Part shown: one piece after another, positions 38,086 to 49,766 of the stretch
How positions within the stretch are numbered: position 1 is the stretch's first letter
Layout of the letters: each line of letters opens with the position of its first letter
Origin: Mansonella perstans
Lineage: Eukaryota; Nematoda; Chromadorea; Rhabditida; Onchocercidae
NCBI GenBank assembly: GCA_037074765.1
Contig: JBAMDO010000135.1
Span: 80,729 to 144,728, forward strand
Length of the DNA stretch: 64,000 bases
Direction of reading: 5' to 3'
Notes under the pieces: generated by a model
What the model saw: the letters and a program-made list of their open reading frames with translations, nothing else
Databases searched by the model: none
Told to the model about the DNA's origin: nothing
Made by a program: the position numbers and the translations under genes

Positions 38086-38175
38086 GTATTAGTATTAGTA
38101 CTTGCGCAATAAAGCTTAATTACGCAAGTTTGAGACTGAGACAACCATCAACACAAAGTCCTCCCATCAAAAGTG
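38086..38175 (+). mobile_element. BEL/Pao LTR fragment, sense on plus strand
   Basis: ATTAGTACTTGCGCAATAAAGC...GAGACTGAGAC corresponds to the reverse complement of the LTR interior at about 54573-54670 and contains AATAAA at 38108-38113. It sits exactly at the inner end of the left arm homology and is opposite in orientation to the LTR at 38900. Confidence 0.7.
38113..38134 (+). other. SL1-like 22-mer inside an LTR fragment
   Basis: The 22 bases starting in the AATAAA match the known nematode SL1 leader at 19 of 22 positions, including the block CAAGTTTGAG. The copy in the LTR at 54626-54647 (minus strand) matches at 20 of 22. Confidence 0.55.
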
Positions 38176-38209
38176 AGCACGCAACACGATGTTTGTTGCA
38201 GTACTAAAT

Positions 38210-38345
38210 TCGAAATGCTTTTTTGAAAAAGACGGATCTTAATTAAAAGAAAAGGCTCTGGTCTCAATTATCGATAACTCAAATTCCAAACCTTTAACGA
38301 TTTTTGACAGTTTAAAGGAGTGATTAGCTCCGATACGCATATGTA
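38210..38345. repeat. Segment repeated in inverted form at 54264-54400
   Basis: GAAATGCTTTTTTGAAAAAGAC...CCTTTAACGATTTTTGA...GGAGTGATT(A/G)GCTCCGATACG; the reverse complement at 54264-54400 shares the same order of motifs with moderate divergence. Confidence 0.75.
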
Positions 38346-38899
38346 GTAAATATTGAAAAAAAATTCTTTTTTTTTTGATTAGAACCGTTCAGAAAACAGT
38401 GGATAGGTAATACAGCAGTCAAAAATTATAGAATTTAATAAATTGTTGAATAAAACAACAAATGATAAGCAAGTAAACAAAAAAACAATGAAACGTATTA
38501 AATTTGAAGAATTTTGAAAGATTAGTCTTCAAATGATAACAAAATGATTTGGTGAACAAAACTTGTTAACAATTCCCTTAAGAATCACATACTGAAAAGT
38601 AACATATATTGTAATGTAAGTCCAGAAGTATTATGTTTATCGATTTCTAATGTTCCAAAGACAGCCATTTATTTTTTTAGGTTATGATATCACTTGAATT
38701 TATCTTACTTTAATTCAACTTTTCATAATGCATTTTTGTAAAGTATTTGGACAGATGATGTTGGAGGCTCGTAAATCAATCAGTACATTTCTCGGACATA
38801 TGGACACTCAATTCTTGTCGATAATTAATCCATCAAAATTGTTCGATTACCGTAATTCGACAAATTATGTGTTGCAAAATCGGTTAGCGATCGCACTGT

Positions 38900-39430
38900 T
38901 GTGAAGTATCTCCTGTGAATGAAGTCTTGCGGTTGAACTGCCTGTAAAGGTACAAACCTTTTGCACAAACGCTTTTCGATAGGAGGACCTTGTTTTTCTG
39001 CTTTTCTCAGCCTCAGTTCGGATTTAGGGAATTAATTTTTATTGGGCAAGTACTGATACAATATAACAAAAAGTAACAATAAATGAGTGAAACGGTGGGG
39101 AGAATTAATCGAAAGCGCTTTAACAAATAATAATGAAATAAAAGGGAAAAGTGAAGAGCAAAAACAAACTGTCGAAGGATGATATAAAAGGATTGATAAA
39201 AAAGGATAAAGCTTTTTAGTAGACGTCACATTTTATAGTGGAGATAAGCAGGTTTGGCTTACAACATTTCAACATGACCTTTGGACATCAAGCAGAGGAT
39301 GAGATATCAAAGGTTACAATATTCTGGCTTCGTTATAAGTGAGAGGTTCCTTAGGATGTGAGGACGGTGTATAATTTTGGACAAAGAATTTATCAAATCA
39401 TTTGTTTCATAAATACTTTAATTTGAAACA
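38900..39430 (-). mobile_element. BEL/Pao LTR (3' LTR of element 1)
   Basis: TGTGAAGTATCTCC at the left end and ..ATTTGAAACA at the right end match the other LTRs. With pol on the minus strand at 39431-41480 this is the 3' LTR. The matching 5' LTR is not found, so the element is truncated. The frame at 39032-39229 (-) is an LTR-internal artefact. Confidence 0.75.
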
Positions 39431-41480
39431 AGTGATACTAGAAAATCGCATTGTGACTCGGAAATTTTTTGACATTCCCGACTAAGAAGAAGATTGCCTT
39501 CAAGAGTTTTAGTGCTAGAAGTATTGCATTTGTTTAATTGCTCATTGGAATTTTGTGTTGTTTTTGTGGTTATTGGAGCAGTTTCCCGTTCTCTATTTTC
39601 TGGTAAACAATTTTCAGTGAACAGTTGTACAATTTCCATGAGGATAGCTATTACTTCTCCTTGGGTGGGAATTTTAGTACATGATGGACAAAAAATGGTC
39701 TTAACCAAATCAATTTTCATTGCGAATATTCGCATGTTGGTTCGAGCAATCTTGGTTGATTTCGGATTGTGTTCTATGATTCCATTATAATTCCATTTGT
39801 CAGGAACGTTGATTTGGATGCCGGATATCTTGCACCTTTCTTGTAATGTTTTTGCCCGCTAGTACAAACCATTAGGTTTCCAAAAGCTGACGGTTGAATT
39901 TCCGAACTTTCTTCAGCGGTTATTTTTAAGGTATATAGTGCCTTTATTGAGCTAGTGAGAAGTTTCCCGTCGGACATCTCTACTAATGCGCTTCTTTGTC
40001 ACTGCATTTCTACATTCCTTGTGTTACTTTATCCTTAGCACTTTCCACAAACCTCAAGGCTTTTCTCGTTCATCTACTAATACGATTTCATGTTGTCTTG
40101 GTTGACGATCCTTCTTGCTTTTAGGATTTTCGTGTTCCTTTTGAGTTTTTTCCCTGAGACTCGCTAAGTACTCCAGCTTTCATATTTCCCAAAATATATC
40201 GAGCTCTTTGAATGCTCCCAACCAGTATTTAATTATCCGTTTTCTCGTATCAAGGTTTCCTAGTTTGAATTCGTCCTGAATGTCATTACCAGTTGGGATA
40301 ATTAAGGAATCATAAGAAATTGATCAGGCGTAGTATCACCTTACAGTTATCGGAGTTCGCATAAGTCAGCGGCCTTGTATTCAATGCACTTTCGATTTCT
40401 ACATATCAACGTTATGAGTTTCCTTCCGCATAACAGTTTTCGTCTAATATCTCTTCTCATAGCCTTCTTCGTTAGTCTTATCAGCTGTCCATGAAGTCCA
40501 ACATTCCAAATGACTCTCGATATTGCATTTTCCCAAACCATTCTTCTCTATGCGAGGAATTTATCTATCCAGTCACTCCTTTAAAAAATTTTTCTTTCTG
40601 AACAAAGAAAATTTTTCACGACACCCATTTGGCTAATGTAAAATCCTCCGATTAGTCGCTTCATTTCTGGCGATATCAGTTGTATCCATGCTATCTTATC
40701 CTTTGTTGTGACTTTAATAAATTTAAGAACCTAAATGGTGGTTCTTATAAGTCTGGACCATTTGCTGAACAGATTAGCATCTATAAGTGAAAACTGTATT
40801 ACCACACTTGCTTGAGAGATATCTTTTGCAACGATTCGTTCTTTTTTGTTTTCAAATTATTCTGTTGACTGATGTTCCCATTGAGGCCATTCGCTTTTTG
40901 GTCCCGTCAACCACGATGGCCCTAATATAAACTACACAAACTATGTTTGTATAGTCTATACTTTGCGGGAGAAAATCCTTCGGTTGAAATATCGGTTGAA
41001 TTATCTTCATTTGGTACATATCGAAAGGAAAAATTTACCTTTCGTTTTCTTCTATCCAGTTTTGTATAAATTTAGATAACTTTGATCGATTTTATAACCA
41101 ATGTAATGCGCATTTCGAATCCTATTAGGATTTTTTCCAAATCTAACTGCTTTATAACAAAATTTATAACAAAAATAACAAAATTTCATATCTCATTTAC
41201 ATCCCGAATTCCTCAGATTAATGTATAAATTCTATCCATTATCAGTGATAGAGGGGCTGGGTAAAGATATACTACCGGATAATAATAAAAAATACTAATT
41301 CTTTTTCTTTTCGATTTTCTTTCCAACCGGATCTAGAGTAACGGTCACTTGATTGTTGATATGTTCAATGAATGAGTACATTTGAGAGTTTTTTATTTGA
41401 ACATCAATGAAAATCTCAACCAATCAAAAAGCATTTTGATTAACAAAATTCATTTTTGGAATATTTCATCGTAAAACTTA
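39431..41480 (-). pseudogene. Degenerate BEL/Pao pol, element 1
   Basis: Going 5' to 3' on the minus strand: a frame at 40541-40347 (MVWENAISRVIWNVGLHGQL...), then at about 40300-40060 a DUF5641-like integrase C-terminal domain (IIKYWLGAFKELDIFW, then EYLASLREKTQ, then HEIVLVDER) with an in-frame TGA where a Trp codon is expected, then at 39977-39774 the end of that domain (DGKLLTSSIKALYTLKI). A further frame at 39735-39418 contains MEIVQLFTENCLPENRERET. Stops and frame changes break it throughout, so no functional product is expected. DUF5641 is characteristic of BEL/Pao elements. Confidence 0.75.
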
Positions 41481-42140
41481 TTGCACTGATCGCAGCTTGC
41501 AATGGATTTTGTAATGAAATATTTAGAAATTTTTCTGTTTTTCAAAAGTATAGGTAAATGAGAAAAACACATACATCGTAGATCTTTTCAAAATTAGAGA
41601 GGGATCCATCGAATTTTCTGTGAGAAATTGTATCGAATTTTTGTTGTTAGAATACAGAAACATAATATATAACTGGTGCTTAACAAATCCATCCCTATCG
41701 ATGTCCGAAAATGATATCAAACACATGAGATACTTATGGAAGATCATTTGTTGCAAGAGTAAGCACCTTAGTAGCTGCTTCACGGTTCGTTTTGGTTAAT
41801 TGTGACAACTTGGCCGTGTATCATAACGATCCTTGGTTTCAGCGTCGCTCTGATTGTGTCTTTGTTGTTGTTTATCCAAGTGATGCTGGGAATTTTTGTT
41901 GCACTTCCTTGATTCTGTTTTGTTTCGGTATTGCCTTATTTATGTTATGGTTATTGAAAAGAAATTTGCGAATATTCTTTGCCGCATTCTTAGAGATATC
42001 CTTTACTTCGCGATATTGATTTCCCTTGTTCCATTTGCTGGAAAAATGACATTATTCACATAAATTCTTTCTAGCGCTGCTTGGCTTCCGATTGTCTCTA
42101 GATGGTGATTGAGTGTTGCTACTAGCAAAAATAGTCAGTC
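41481..42140. other. Mixed repeat-derived stretch, unresolved
   Basis: Part of it (about 41650-41770, AACAAATCCATCCCTATCGA...CATTTGTTGCAAGA) is found in inverted form within 56690-56830. Short open frames here do not show a recognisable product. Confidence 0.4.
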
Positions 42141-42142
42141 AG

Positions 42143-42508
42143 ATCTCCCGATTAGAAAATACACATTTTTTGGGACTATTTCCATGATATGCTTCTGGAA
42201 ATTAATACATTGCCCAGCTGATCACTTCTTACTGCTAGCTTTTGAAACTATTTCATTTTTAGTTTTAAATTAGTGACAAATTGGTCAATTAAAGGTTTTA
42301 CATATTCATATCGCAGTTAAGTTAATTATAATCCCTGCAAATCGAATAAAACACTTTAAATCGCTATCAGCAGCAATTGATTGTGACGACAACTAGATAG
42401 TCGTAAAACAATTAGAATTCTTCAAATTTCAAACTTAATAGTTAACTTACTGTCTGGTGAAAGAGCAACATAAAACTAAACAATATCACCAAATTTATCA
42501 GCTCATAT
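42143..42508 (-). pseudogene. Inverted fragment of the cuticlin-like ZP gene (end of exon 4, intron 4, start of exon 5)
   Basis: The reverse complement aligns with 51410-51780: GAGCTG(C/A)TAAATTTGGTGAT, TTTTATGTTGCTCTTTCACC, the GACAGTAAGTTAAC splice donor, AAGTGATCAGCTG, and the TTTCCAGAAGCATATCATGG acceptor with the exon 5 start are all present in order. The intron is kept, so it arose by DNA duplication and not by reverse transcription. It carries a stop (GTTGAATTT in the gene, GTTTAGTTT here) and lacks all other exons, so it is dead. Confidence 0.9.
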
Positions 42509-42517
42509 CTAAGATAC

Positions 42518-42830
42518 TTGAAGATGAGGGAAATTTATTGAAATTTATAAAAGAAATAAAAGTTTTGAAAAGTGAAATGAAGTGTTGTTAGCAGTTATTT
42601 CAGTAAATTATTTAATTTTTTTTATTCAAAAAAACAAAGAAACTCGATAACTATATTTACTGATCAACTGATTTTTAAATTAATTTCATTTTTCTTTGTA
42701 TAAATTTGTTACTAATATTGAAATAAATCTAAATGCTTAAAAAGCTAATTTAAAAACGTTAATTTTTCTTGTATATTTGAATGTAAAATTTGCATGATTT
42801 TTAGAATTTTATATCAAATAATTAATGGTT
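42518..42830 (+). repeat. Duplicate of parts of 29997-31030
   Basis: 42518-42610 matches 29997-30090 and 42660-42830 matches 30880-31030, both in the same orientation. The exon between them (30281-30489) is absent, so this is a partial, internally deleted copy. Confidence 0.75.
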
Positions 42831-43443
42831 ACTGGGAAAATTCTATAAATAAAAAAAATTATGTACGATAATTTTACACGTTATTCGAGTTGTTGTCCAC
42901 AACAACGCGGCATGAAAATGCATGTGATTTCATTGCTACGCTCGAAAATTGACGAATCTATGACCATCATCTAGACTGATCAATTTGTAAAAGCATTTGT
43001 TTTTTGGCATCTGATATTTAGTTGAATATATAAATGATATGAATGAAATACGTAGATGGCAACTGATGATGGAAATACAACATAAAATTTTTTTTAATTT
43101 GGAGAAAAAACGAGCATTTACAAAATTCCTGTGGTTTTTGTAATGATCAGTTGTTTTTAGCATTACATTTCCATTTAGTGCTTTGAAATATTTTGAAGAT
43201 GCAAAATAACAATTAAAACATCAATTAGTTCTTTGAATTTGACTTTTATAAATGCAAAAGTTAAGTTTGGTCAGTAATAATTAAAAATCTTTTTAAAAAA
43301 AATTGGATTCAAATGATAGAGTGCTAAAGTTATAATAACGAATTAGCTGAATATCATGGAAATTTTCCGCAATAAAAAGGAAAATTCCGGAAGATTTTCT
43401 AATTTGATATCATTCTGCCTCTCAAAAAATGATACGAACTGAG

Positions 43444-43545
43444 ACACGGTAATTTCTCGAAAACTGTCAACTATGAAGACGACAAGCAAAGGGCTCAATT
43501 GCTGATGCAGAAAAATTCAAACGAATTTACTGGACAAATAATGAA
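43444..43545 (+). repeat. Coding-like duplicate A (GNFSKTVNYEDD...)
   Basis: GGTAATTTCTCGAAAACTGT...GAAGACGAC is shared with 44417-44510. The frame reads GNFSKTVNYEDDKQRAQLLM and stops soon after. An upstream in-frame TGA lies close by. Probably an exon fragment; family unknown. Confidence 0.45.
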
Positions 43546-44406
43546 AACATAATTTTGAAAAAAAAAAAAAAAAAAAAAACTTCTGCAATTTAACAAATAA
43601 TTCTTACATTAGAAGAGTGTTGTCTTATTGCACTAGTAACTTGTTATTCTAGCAAACTGATTTCACTTCCTCTATTACATAAATATAATATGTATGAAAA
43701 TGTTAGCACAATGTATTTTTCTTTTTTTCCACTATACGATTTTTAATCTATCTTTTGACTTGTTTAATAACCTCATTTTTGAGAGATGATGATTGCTTTT
43801 TTTCCGGCAAACTTTTTCTAATAATTAAAAGTTTTTTTTGAAATTTCAGAAACACAGAGCTGAAATAGAGGCAATTGTTTTGTCAACATATGTTAATAAT
43901 TAACTTTGTATTTCGTTTTTGCATGTATGCGTGCTGCTGAATGCGTGAACGCTGTTGCAAAGTTTGATTGTTCTTAAAATTTAAGCTTTATTAACCTTTT
44001 ATTAGGTTATTTTGCCTGTAGTTTGTGTGAGAAAAGTAATAATTAAATAATTTTTCATTTAAAATTATTCAACTAAGAGTGTTTAGTGAAAGTATCGATT
44101 GATTGAAAAAAAAATTTCACTTAAATAAGTATTTCAATGTCTTAATGAAATGAATTATTTAATTTTATTCATATATAGTTTAAATGACTTAGTGCTTCTT
44201 TCATTGTTTCGTAGTTTTCTTTTTGTGCAAATTTTATGAAAATTTAATCATGATTTATTCTTCGCATTAGTTGCATGCACATAGATTCATGTGGAAATGA
44301 ATTACCGTAATCGAGAAAAGTGCTTTGATACATTTCGCAATTTTTTTAAAATGTTTTTTGTGCAAAAAAAGTGAATTGAATTGAAATGTAACCATTTATC
44401 ATTGAT

Positions 44407-44548
44407 ATGCTTGGTACTGGTAATTTCTCGAAAACTGTCAACTATGAAGACGACAACAAATTAGCTCAATTGTTGATGCAGAAAAATTCAACTGAATTTG
44501 CTGAGCGGTTATTTTTATCAATATTTGCTGATAAATCATTAATTTAAT
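44407..44548 (+). CDS. Coding-like duplicate B, possible small ORF or exon
   Basis: ATG at 44407 opens a 46-residue frame, MLGTGNFSKTVNYEDDNKLA ... IFADKSLI, ending TAA. The first 30 codons match duplicate A at 43444. Most base differences between the two still leave similar residues, which hints at past coding function. No TM segment, no splice partner and no recognised family; a pseudogene exon is as likely as a gene. Confidence 0.25.
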
Positions 44549-45267
44549 AGTAAGTATCATTACTTGTTGTAGGCACAAGTAATTACATTCAAAGTGGGAG
44601 TTAATACTAAAAACTGATCAAAATAATGTATGTTATTGCCTTCTTATCAGTATTAAAATATTTGTTTGCTGCAAATTTCTTGTCATGTATTGAATAAAAA
44701 AAATTTGCAGACGAATAAAATATGGCAAGCATTTGGTTTTTTTTTTTAAATAATTGAAAACCAAAAAGTTGGTAGTTGAAAGTTGAAAATTTAATCATTC
44801 ATTAGCAAAAATACTTGGAGATTTACTTTCATTGCGTTGAATATTAATAAAGTTTCCAATAAACTATGAAATACTGCATTTCATTTGCAATCTAAAAATC
44901 GTGCAGAGAATTTTACTAAACTATTATTGATTAAACAGTGTTAAAAGAATTAATTAGTAGCAATGAGTGGATAGCCAAATAAATTAACTGATTGCTTTTG
45001 TATGTAGATGCAAATACTGTGACAATATGATTGTCACAAAATGCAGACAATTTTGAAGATAGTGTATGTTGATTCCTGATTTCTGAAAGACTACAGAAAT
45101 TGCTTTATATTTGCCAATCATTCAATAATTATTAATATTCTCGTTGCAATCATAATTAAATTTGAGCAAAACAGTACCATAAAATGTATTATTTGTTCAA
45201 ATAAACAAATATATCTTTTTTTCATACCATAATAATTTAATTAATTGTTTTAAAAAGTTGCAGGCAA

Positions 45268-45492
45268 ATGTTAGTATCTCGATATGCATCATTTGTTATT
45301 CTTGGTCTTATAGTATTGTTTATTATTATTACTTACATTCAACATGTCTGCATGAAATACGAAATACGCATTCCTTCCAGACATATGAAGCGTCAAGTGC
45401 TTACAGTATGCTTACTAACATACAATTTTAATGTCATTTAAAATTTTATGAATTAAGCTTACGCATAATTTCAGGTTGAAGAATGCATCTAA
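45268..45492 (+). CDS. Very small single-pass membrane protein, two exons, 51 residues
   Basis: Exon 1 is 45268-45405 and exon 2 is 45475-45492, joined in phase 0 (donor ACA|GTATGC, acceptor AATTTCAG|GTT). The ATG lies 4 bases after AAAAGTTGCAG, a trans-splice-like acceptor. Residues about 8-24 form one helix (SFVILGLIVLFIIITYI), followed by a basic, Cys-containing tail (HVCMKYEIRIPSRHMKRQ) ending VEECI. Family not recognised; small size makes the model tentative, but start context, splice sites and phase agree. Confidence 0.45.
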
Positions 45493-48400
45493 CATAAGAA
45501 ATATGGCAAAAAAGGAACTATGATAATTCGCTATTTTTTCAAATTTATGTAATATTGATAACGTCATTAGCTTGTGATATTATAAATTTTAATTTCATTA
45601 ATTCATAAAATTCTGTAAGATCAATCAAAAAAATTCATTTTGTTCAAATTTTTTTTCCTTATTTGCTTGAAATAATATTTATCGATATAAAGTGAAATAA
45701 TAATTGATGTAATCTTTTTGCTGTAATTGTCCAACGTATTAAATTTCAAATCAGTTTGAAAAAATAAAAAATGATCAATTGTAATATTTTGAAATATCAA
45801 AGCCATCCGCAGATTTTTTAGACTTGGAGCTTTTTTTCTACTAGCAAATTTGGTGTAAAAATTATCAACAATTTGAATGAACGGAAGAATGAAATTGAAA
45901 TGGAATTTTCCGTTCGAAAGTTAAAAATGAACGATTTAAGGAAATTCTTGAACAGCGCCTAAATTTTAGTTTCTTTTTCTTAATTGAAAAAGTGTAGTGT
46001 ACATTGAAATGGATGAATCCATAATGTATCACAAATAAATCCATAGTGCCATAATTAATTATTACGTTTTTTTTTAAACTTGGAATGCTTGTCATTAAAA
46101 TACTTTCCGCTCTCACTCAATCTTTTGATTATCATATAGCAAAGCTATTCTTCAGAGATAACTTTTTGTTACTGAACGGTAAATTGAAATCTAAGAACAT
46201 AATGTTGCCTATTGACAAAAAAAAAATTTATTTGATAATACTAGCTATTTAATTACCAAAATTATCAAATAATCAATAAATGTTGAAATTTTGAAAATAG
46301 CTGAAATGCCATTCAAATCGAATTGTGCCAAATAATCTGCTTATTAAAGATAATCAATAATGAGTTTGTCTGCACTAATAATTAGGACAATGGTCTTTTT
46401 TAAGCGTTTGTTTTAATTTGGCATCTCATAGAGCTTTAGTTTCAATATTCAGTGAGAAATTGTTTTTCAAAGTTAAAAAAAAGAAATTAAATTAATGAAG
46501 CACATAGTGCTGATCATTACAATAAAAATTATATGGGATTGAGGGAAAAATAAAATCAGAAAACGGTAAAATATAAGATTTCAACAATGGATTTGTTACT
46601 TTACGATGCTAGGAGTTTTAAACTAATTTCCGTATGAATTAATTTAGGAACTCATAAATTTTAATATTTATGAATTTTACCTTTAATTACTATGAAGTGC
46701 TGAAGTCTCTAAAGTTATATGACATTATTAAGTATTTTGATCATCATAAGACTATTGGAAATGATGCAATTAAAATAATGGGTGAATAGTGGTTAGTTTC
46801 ATAAATTAATGATGGTAAATACTTTAGTCATTTGGGAAATTCATGGTTATAATTACGATATCATCATATATTATTTCACATTATTTTATTAAGCTTACTG
46901 AACGGTTCTTTTAAATTAAATGGCTAGAAATAGATTAGCAATAATTGTAAATATATAAATTATTGCTAACCTAACTCTATCTATATATGCATGCAACTTT
47001 TGCGCTCATGATTTGAGCGCAGAAAAGCGGGCTGAAATTTAATTTGAAAACTAAAGTCTTTTATTTCTGATTTATTTGGAAGAAAAAAATATGAATTGAA
47101 AAAAAATGCAAAAAATTAATGAGTTTTTAATTCGTCAAATATTGGAAGAATTGTGAAAATTCTTTTTTATTGCTATAAAAATGAATCCGATTTTTGATAA
47201 TTTTATTATTTTCAATTCACACAAACCCACATCATGAATTGATATATTACTATCCTAAGTTTTTGCAATGATATTTTATCAGTTATTGTAACTGAAATCA
47301 TAACTTACATTTACATAAGATACTGATAAAATTCAAAACTCAAATCCCATTTTGAATATGAAATTAAAATAGTAAAGTTTGAAACTGAGCCTAATTTCAA
47401 ATTTCACTGTAATATCAGTGCGACTATTGTGATTGAAACTGTTGCAGTATTTTTCGGATCAGAAATAGTCTTTTTGCTTATACCCTGTAATAAAATGAAT
47501 GTATTTGTTTACATTTGAACCAACAAGGTTACAATCGTCAAGGTTATAGCTCTTTTCACCCGCTTATTCGATCAATTTGAGTTCATACCACTCGACCGCT
47601 TTTCTTGAAATAAGAGCCCTTTCGCAGAATCCAATCGGATGGATGAAATTTCATTCTGCAAGTTTTGAAATTCTCGGATTATGCAAATGAAATGTTTTAC
47701 CATTTCAATGTGCTATTATCTTCGCTTGCAATATTCATCGTTTACTAATAAATCCGTGGCGACTCTATGGTTTTCATTTTTACGTAAAAGGTTAAGGTCC
47801 AAAGAGCAATGAAAATCCAAGGAGATTCATAGAAAACACTGGAAAAGGTACACCGCAAATAATATTATTGTTTTTCTTGCATGATTCTTTCCCTCTGTGT
47901 ATTCATCGATTGTAAATAAATTATGAGCACCATTCAAAAAGGTGCTATTGCTATTAATTGCATTCAAAGGTTAATCAATAGCGATACGCTAATTAATCTG
48001 TGAGAGGTTTAATAAGGTTAAAATATTTTTATTCAGTGATGCGTTAAAATTAATTTTCAATTCCTAAACTAATTACTGATTGCTCACATTCATTGCGATC
48101 ACTCTTTTAGTGATGCGATCTCTCTTTTACTGATCAATCATTTTCAGAATTTTACCATTTTTGCCATCTATTTCCATTTTTAATGGATCTTTTTAAATTT
48201 TCCTTAAAATATTTTGAAGACACCTTTTGTTCTAAAAAATTTATGCAAGTTATCTAAAGTATATCAGAATATCAAAAGTACCGTAGTTCATTTCATTTTT
48301 ACTGAAATTTAAAAAGAAAAACTTAAATGATAATTATAGATATGTTCGTTATTATTCATTATTATTTAGCGTAGCAACAAAAGCAGCATTTAATTTCAAG

Positions 48401-49740
48401 ATAATATGCAGTTGTAGTATCCATCATCTAAAAACATGGTAACCAATGAATCTATTGGTGGTGGTCGCTAAGGACTGAGGTGTAATAATTTACTTTCAAT
48501 CCCTGTCTGTCTGTCTCTTATATCCAAATGTCCTCATCGTGCCCTCATTCATCCTAACAATGAATGACCAGTATTCATATACATACAATACATTATCGGG
48601 TTTTGAGTAAATGAACCATTCGTCAAGATTTATTTCCCAGATTCATATGGGCGATCGGTGACAATGCACAATTGTTGGCCTTGTTAAATAAAGCACTCAT
48701 CATTTTCACTTTTTTTTCTAAAAGGTTTAACTGGTACAGCACAAAAATCATTCCGAATTTATTCTCATATGTATATATGAGAAATGAAATAAATTGTTTG
48801 ATTTTCAATTTTGACTAAAAATATTTTTCCTTCTGACTTTTTGCAATCATTTAACAATTTTTTCATTATATATTGCAACCATTCCATTTTCAAATTCTTA
48901 TTTAACTTACGGTTTTATTTTTTCAAAATTTTTCGATAATTTTATATTCTTCGCTTTTTATAATCAAGTTAATAAAGTTCGACTTTTTTCTTTGTCTAGA
49001 ACTTCATTAAAACATTCAAATAAATTCAATTTCATTTAAACGAATTCGAATAAATTGGAAATAAAACAATTACGATTTTTGATGATACGAAATGATTATT
49101 CATTTATTGAAATTTCTAAAAAATATGTCCACATTACTGTAATTGTTTTAATACCATTTTTTGTTTACCTCAAATGATAGAATAATTTTCCTAATTTACA
49201 AAAATTGTTGCTAATGTAATTATCTACTGAAAATTGCAAAGTAATACTAAATTACATAGAAAATGAAAAAACTCAATATAAGTACTTATTAAAAATTTAA
49301 ATAAAAAAATAATATTGAAAAATATTTTTAAATTAGCGATATTTTGGTCGGAAAAACCTTATCAAACGAAAAATGAAAAGCGTTAATAAACAGGTGTCAC
49401 CATAATTACCTGTACATAGTTTATGAGCTTCCCATATTTATACCATTTCATTATTCATTAATTTTTATTTTCATTTTTGAACCTTTTCTTTTTCAATTTT
49501 TATGAAACAAAAAAAAATTATTCCTATTGCGGAAGAATAATTAAAATGGTGTGATTAGAATATAAAATAATTGCCGATAACATAAAATAATTAGCAATAA
49601 TCTACTTTTATTATTTAATCTCTTCTCCTTTTTTTTTGTTTTGTAATATTTTTGTGTTGTTCATAACTTCATATGTAATTTATTTACATTTGAACGATGT
49701 GTTTGGTAATTTGCAATGTTCCATTTCAATTTCTAAATTA
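45493..49740. other. Intergenic region upstream of the ZP gene
   Basis: About 4.2 kb with no supported exon. The patch 47510-47830 is GC-richer and of higher complexity than its surroundings but has no long frame on either strand. Near 48500 there is a short (CTGT)n run. Confidence 0.4.
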
Positions 49741-49766
49741 TCGAAATATTTCAGAGTGACAAAGTT

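Larger units (their letters stand above)
32033..38088 (+). repeat. Left arm of a large inverted duplication
   Basis: Read in reverse complement, this arm matches 57850-64000. Paired coordinates sum to about 96010 in the gene region (for example 35551-35785 with 60225-60459) and about 96033 at the outer end, so only small indels separate the arms. From 32033 to about 37712 the two look nearly identical, including introns and intergenic DNA. From there to 38088 the match is clearly diverged, with a gap of about 50 bp at its start. The inner end abuts a broken LTR fragment. The outer end continues beyond the window on the right side. Confidence 0.93.
42831..45260. other. AT-rich stretch with small duplications, no firm gene
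   Basis: Contains a 22-bp poly-A (43558-43579) and the pair of coding-like duplicates described separately. No other supported exon. Confidence 0.4.

Noticed and set aside
47510..47830. GC-richer patch as a possible gene or ncRNA
   Set aside because: No long frame, splice pair or recognisable structure could be supported by reading alone.
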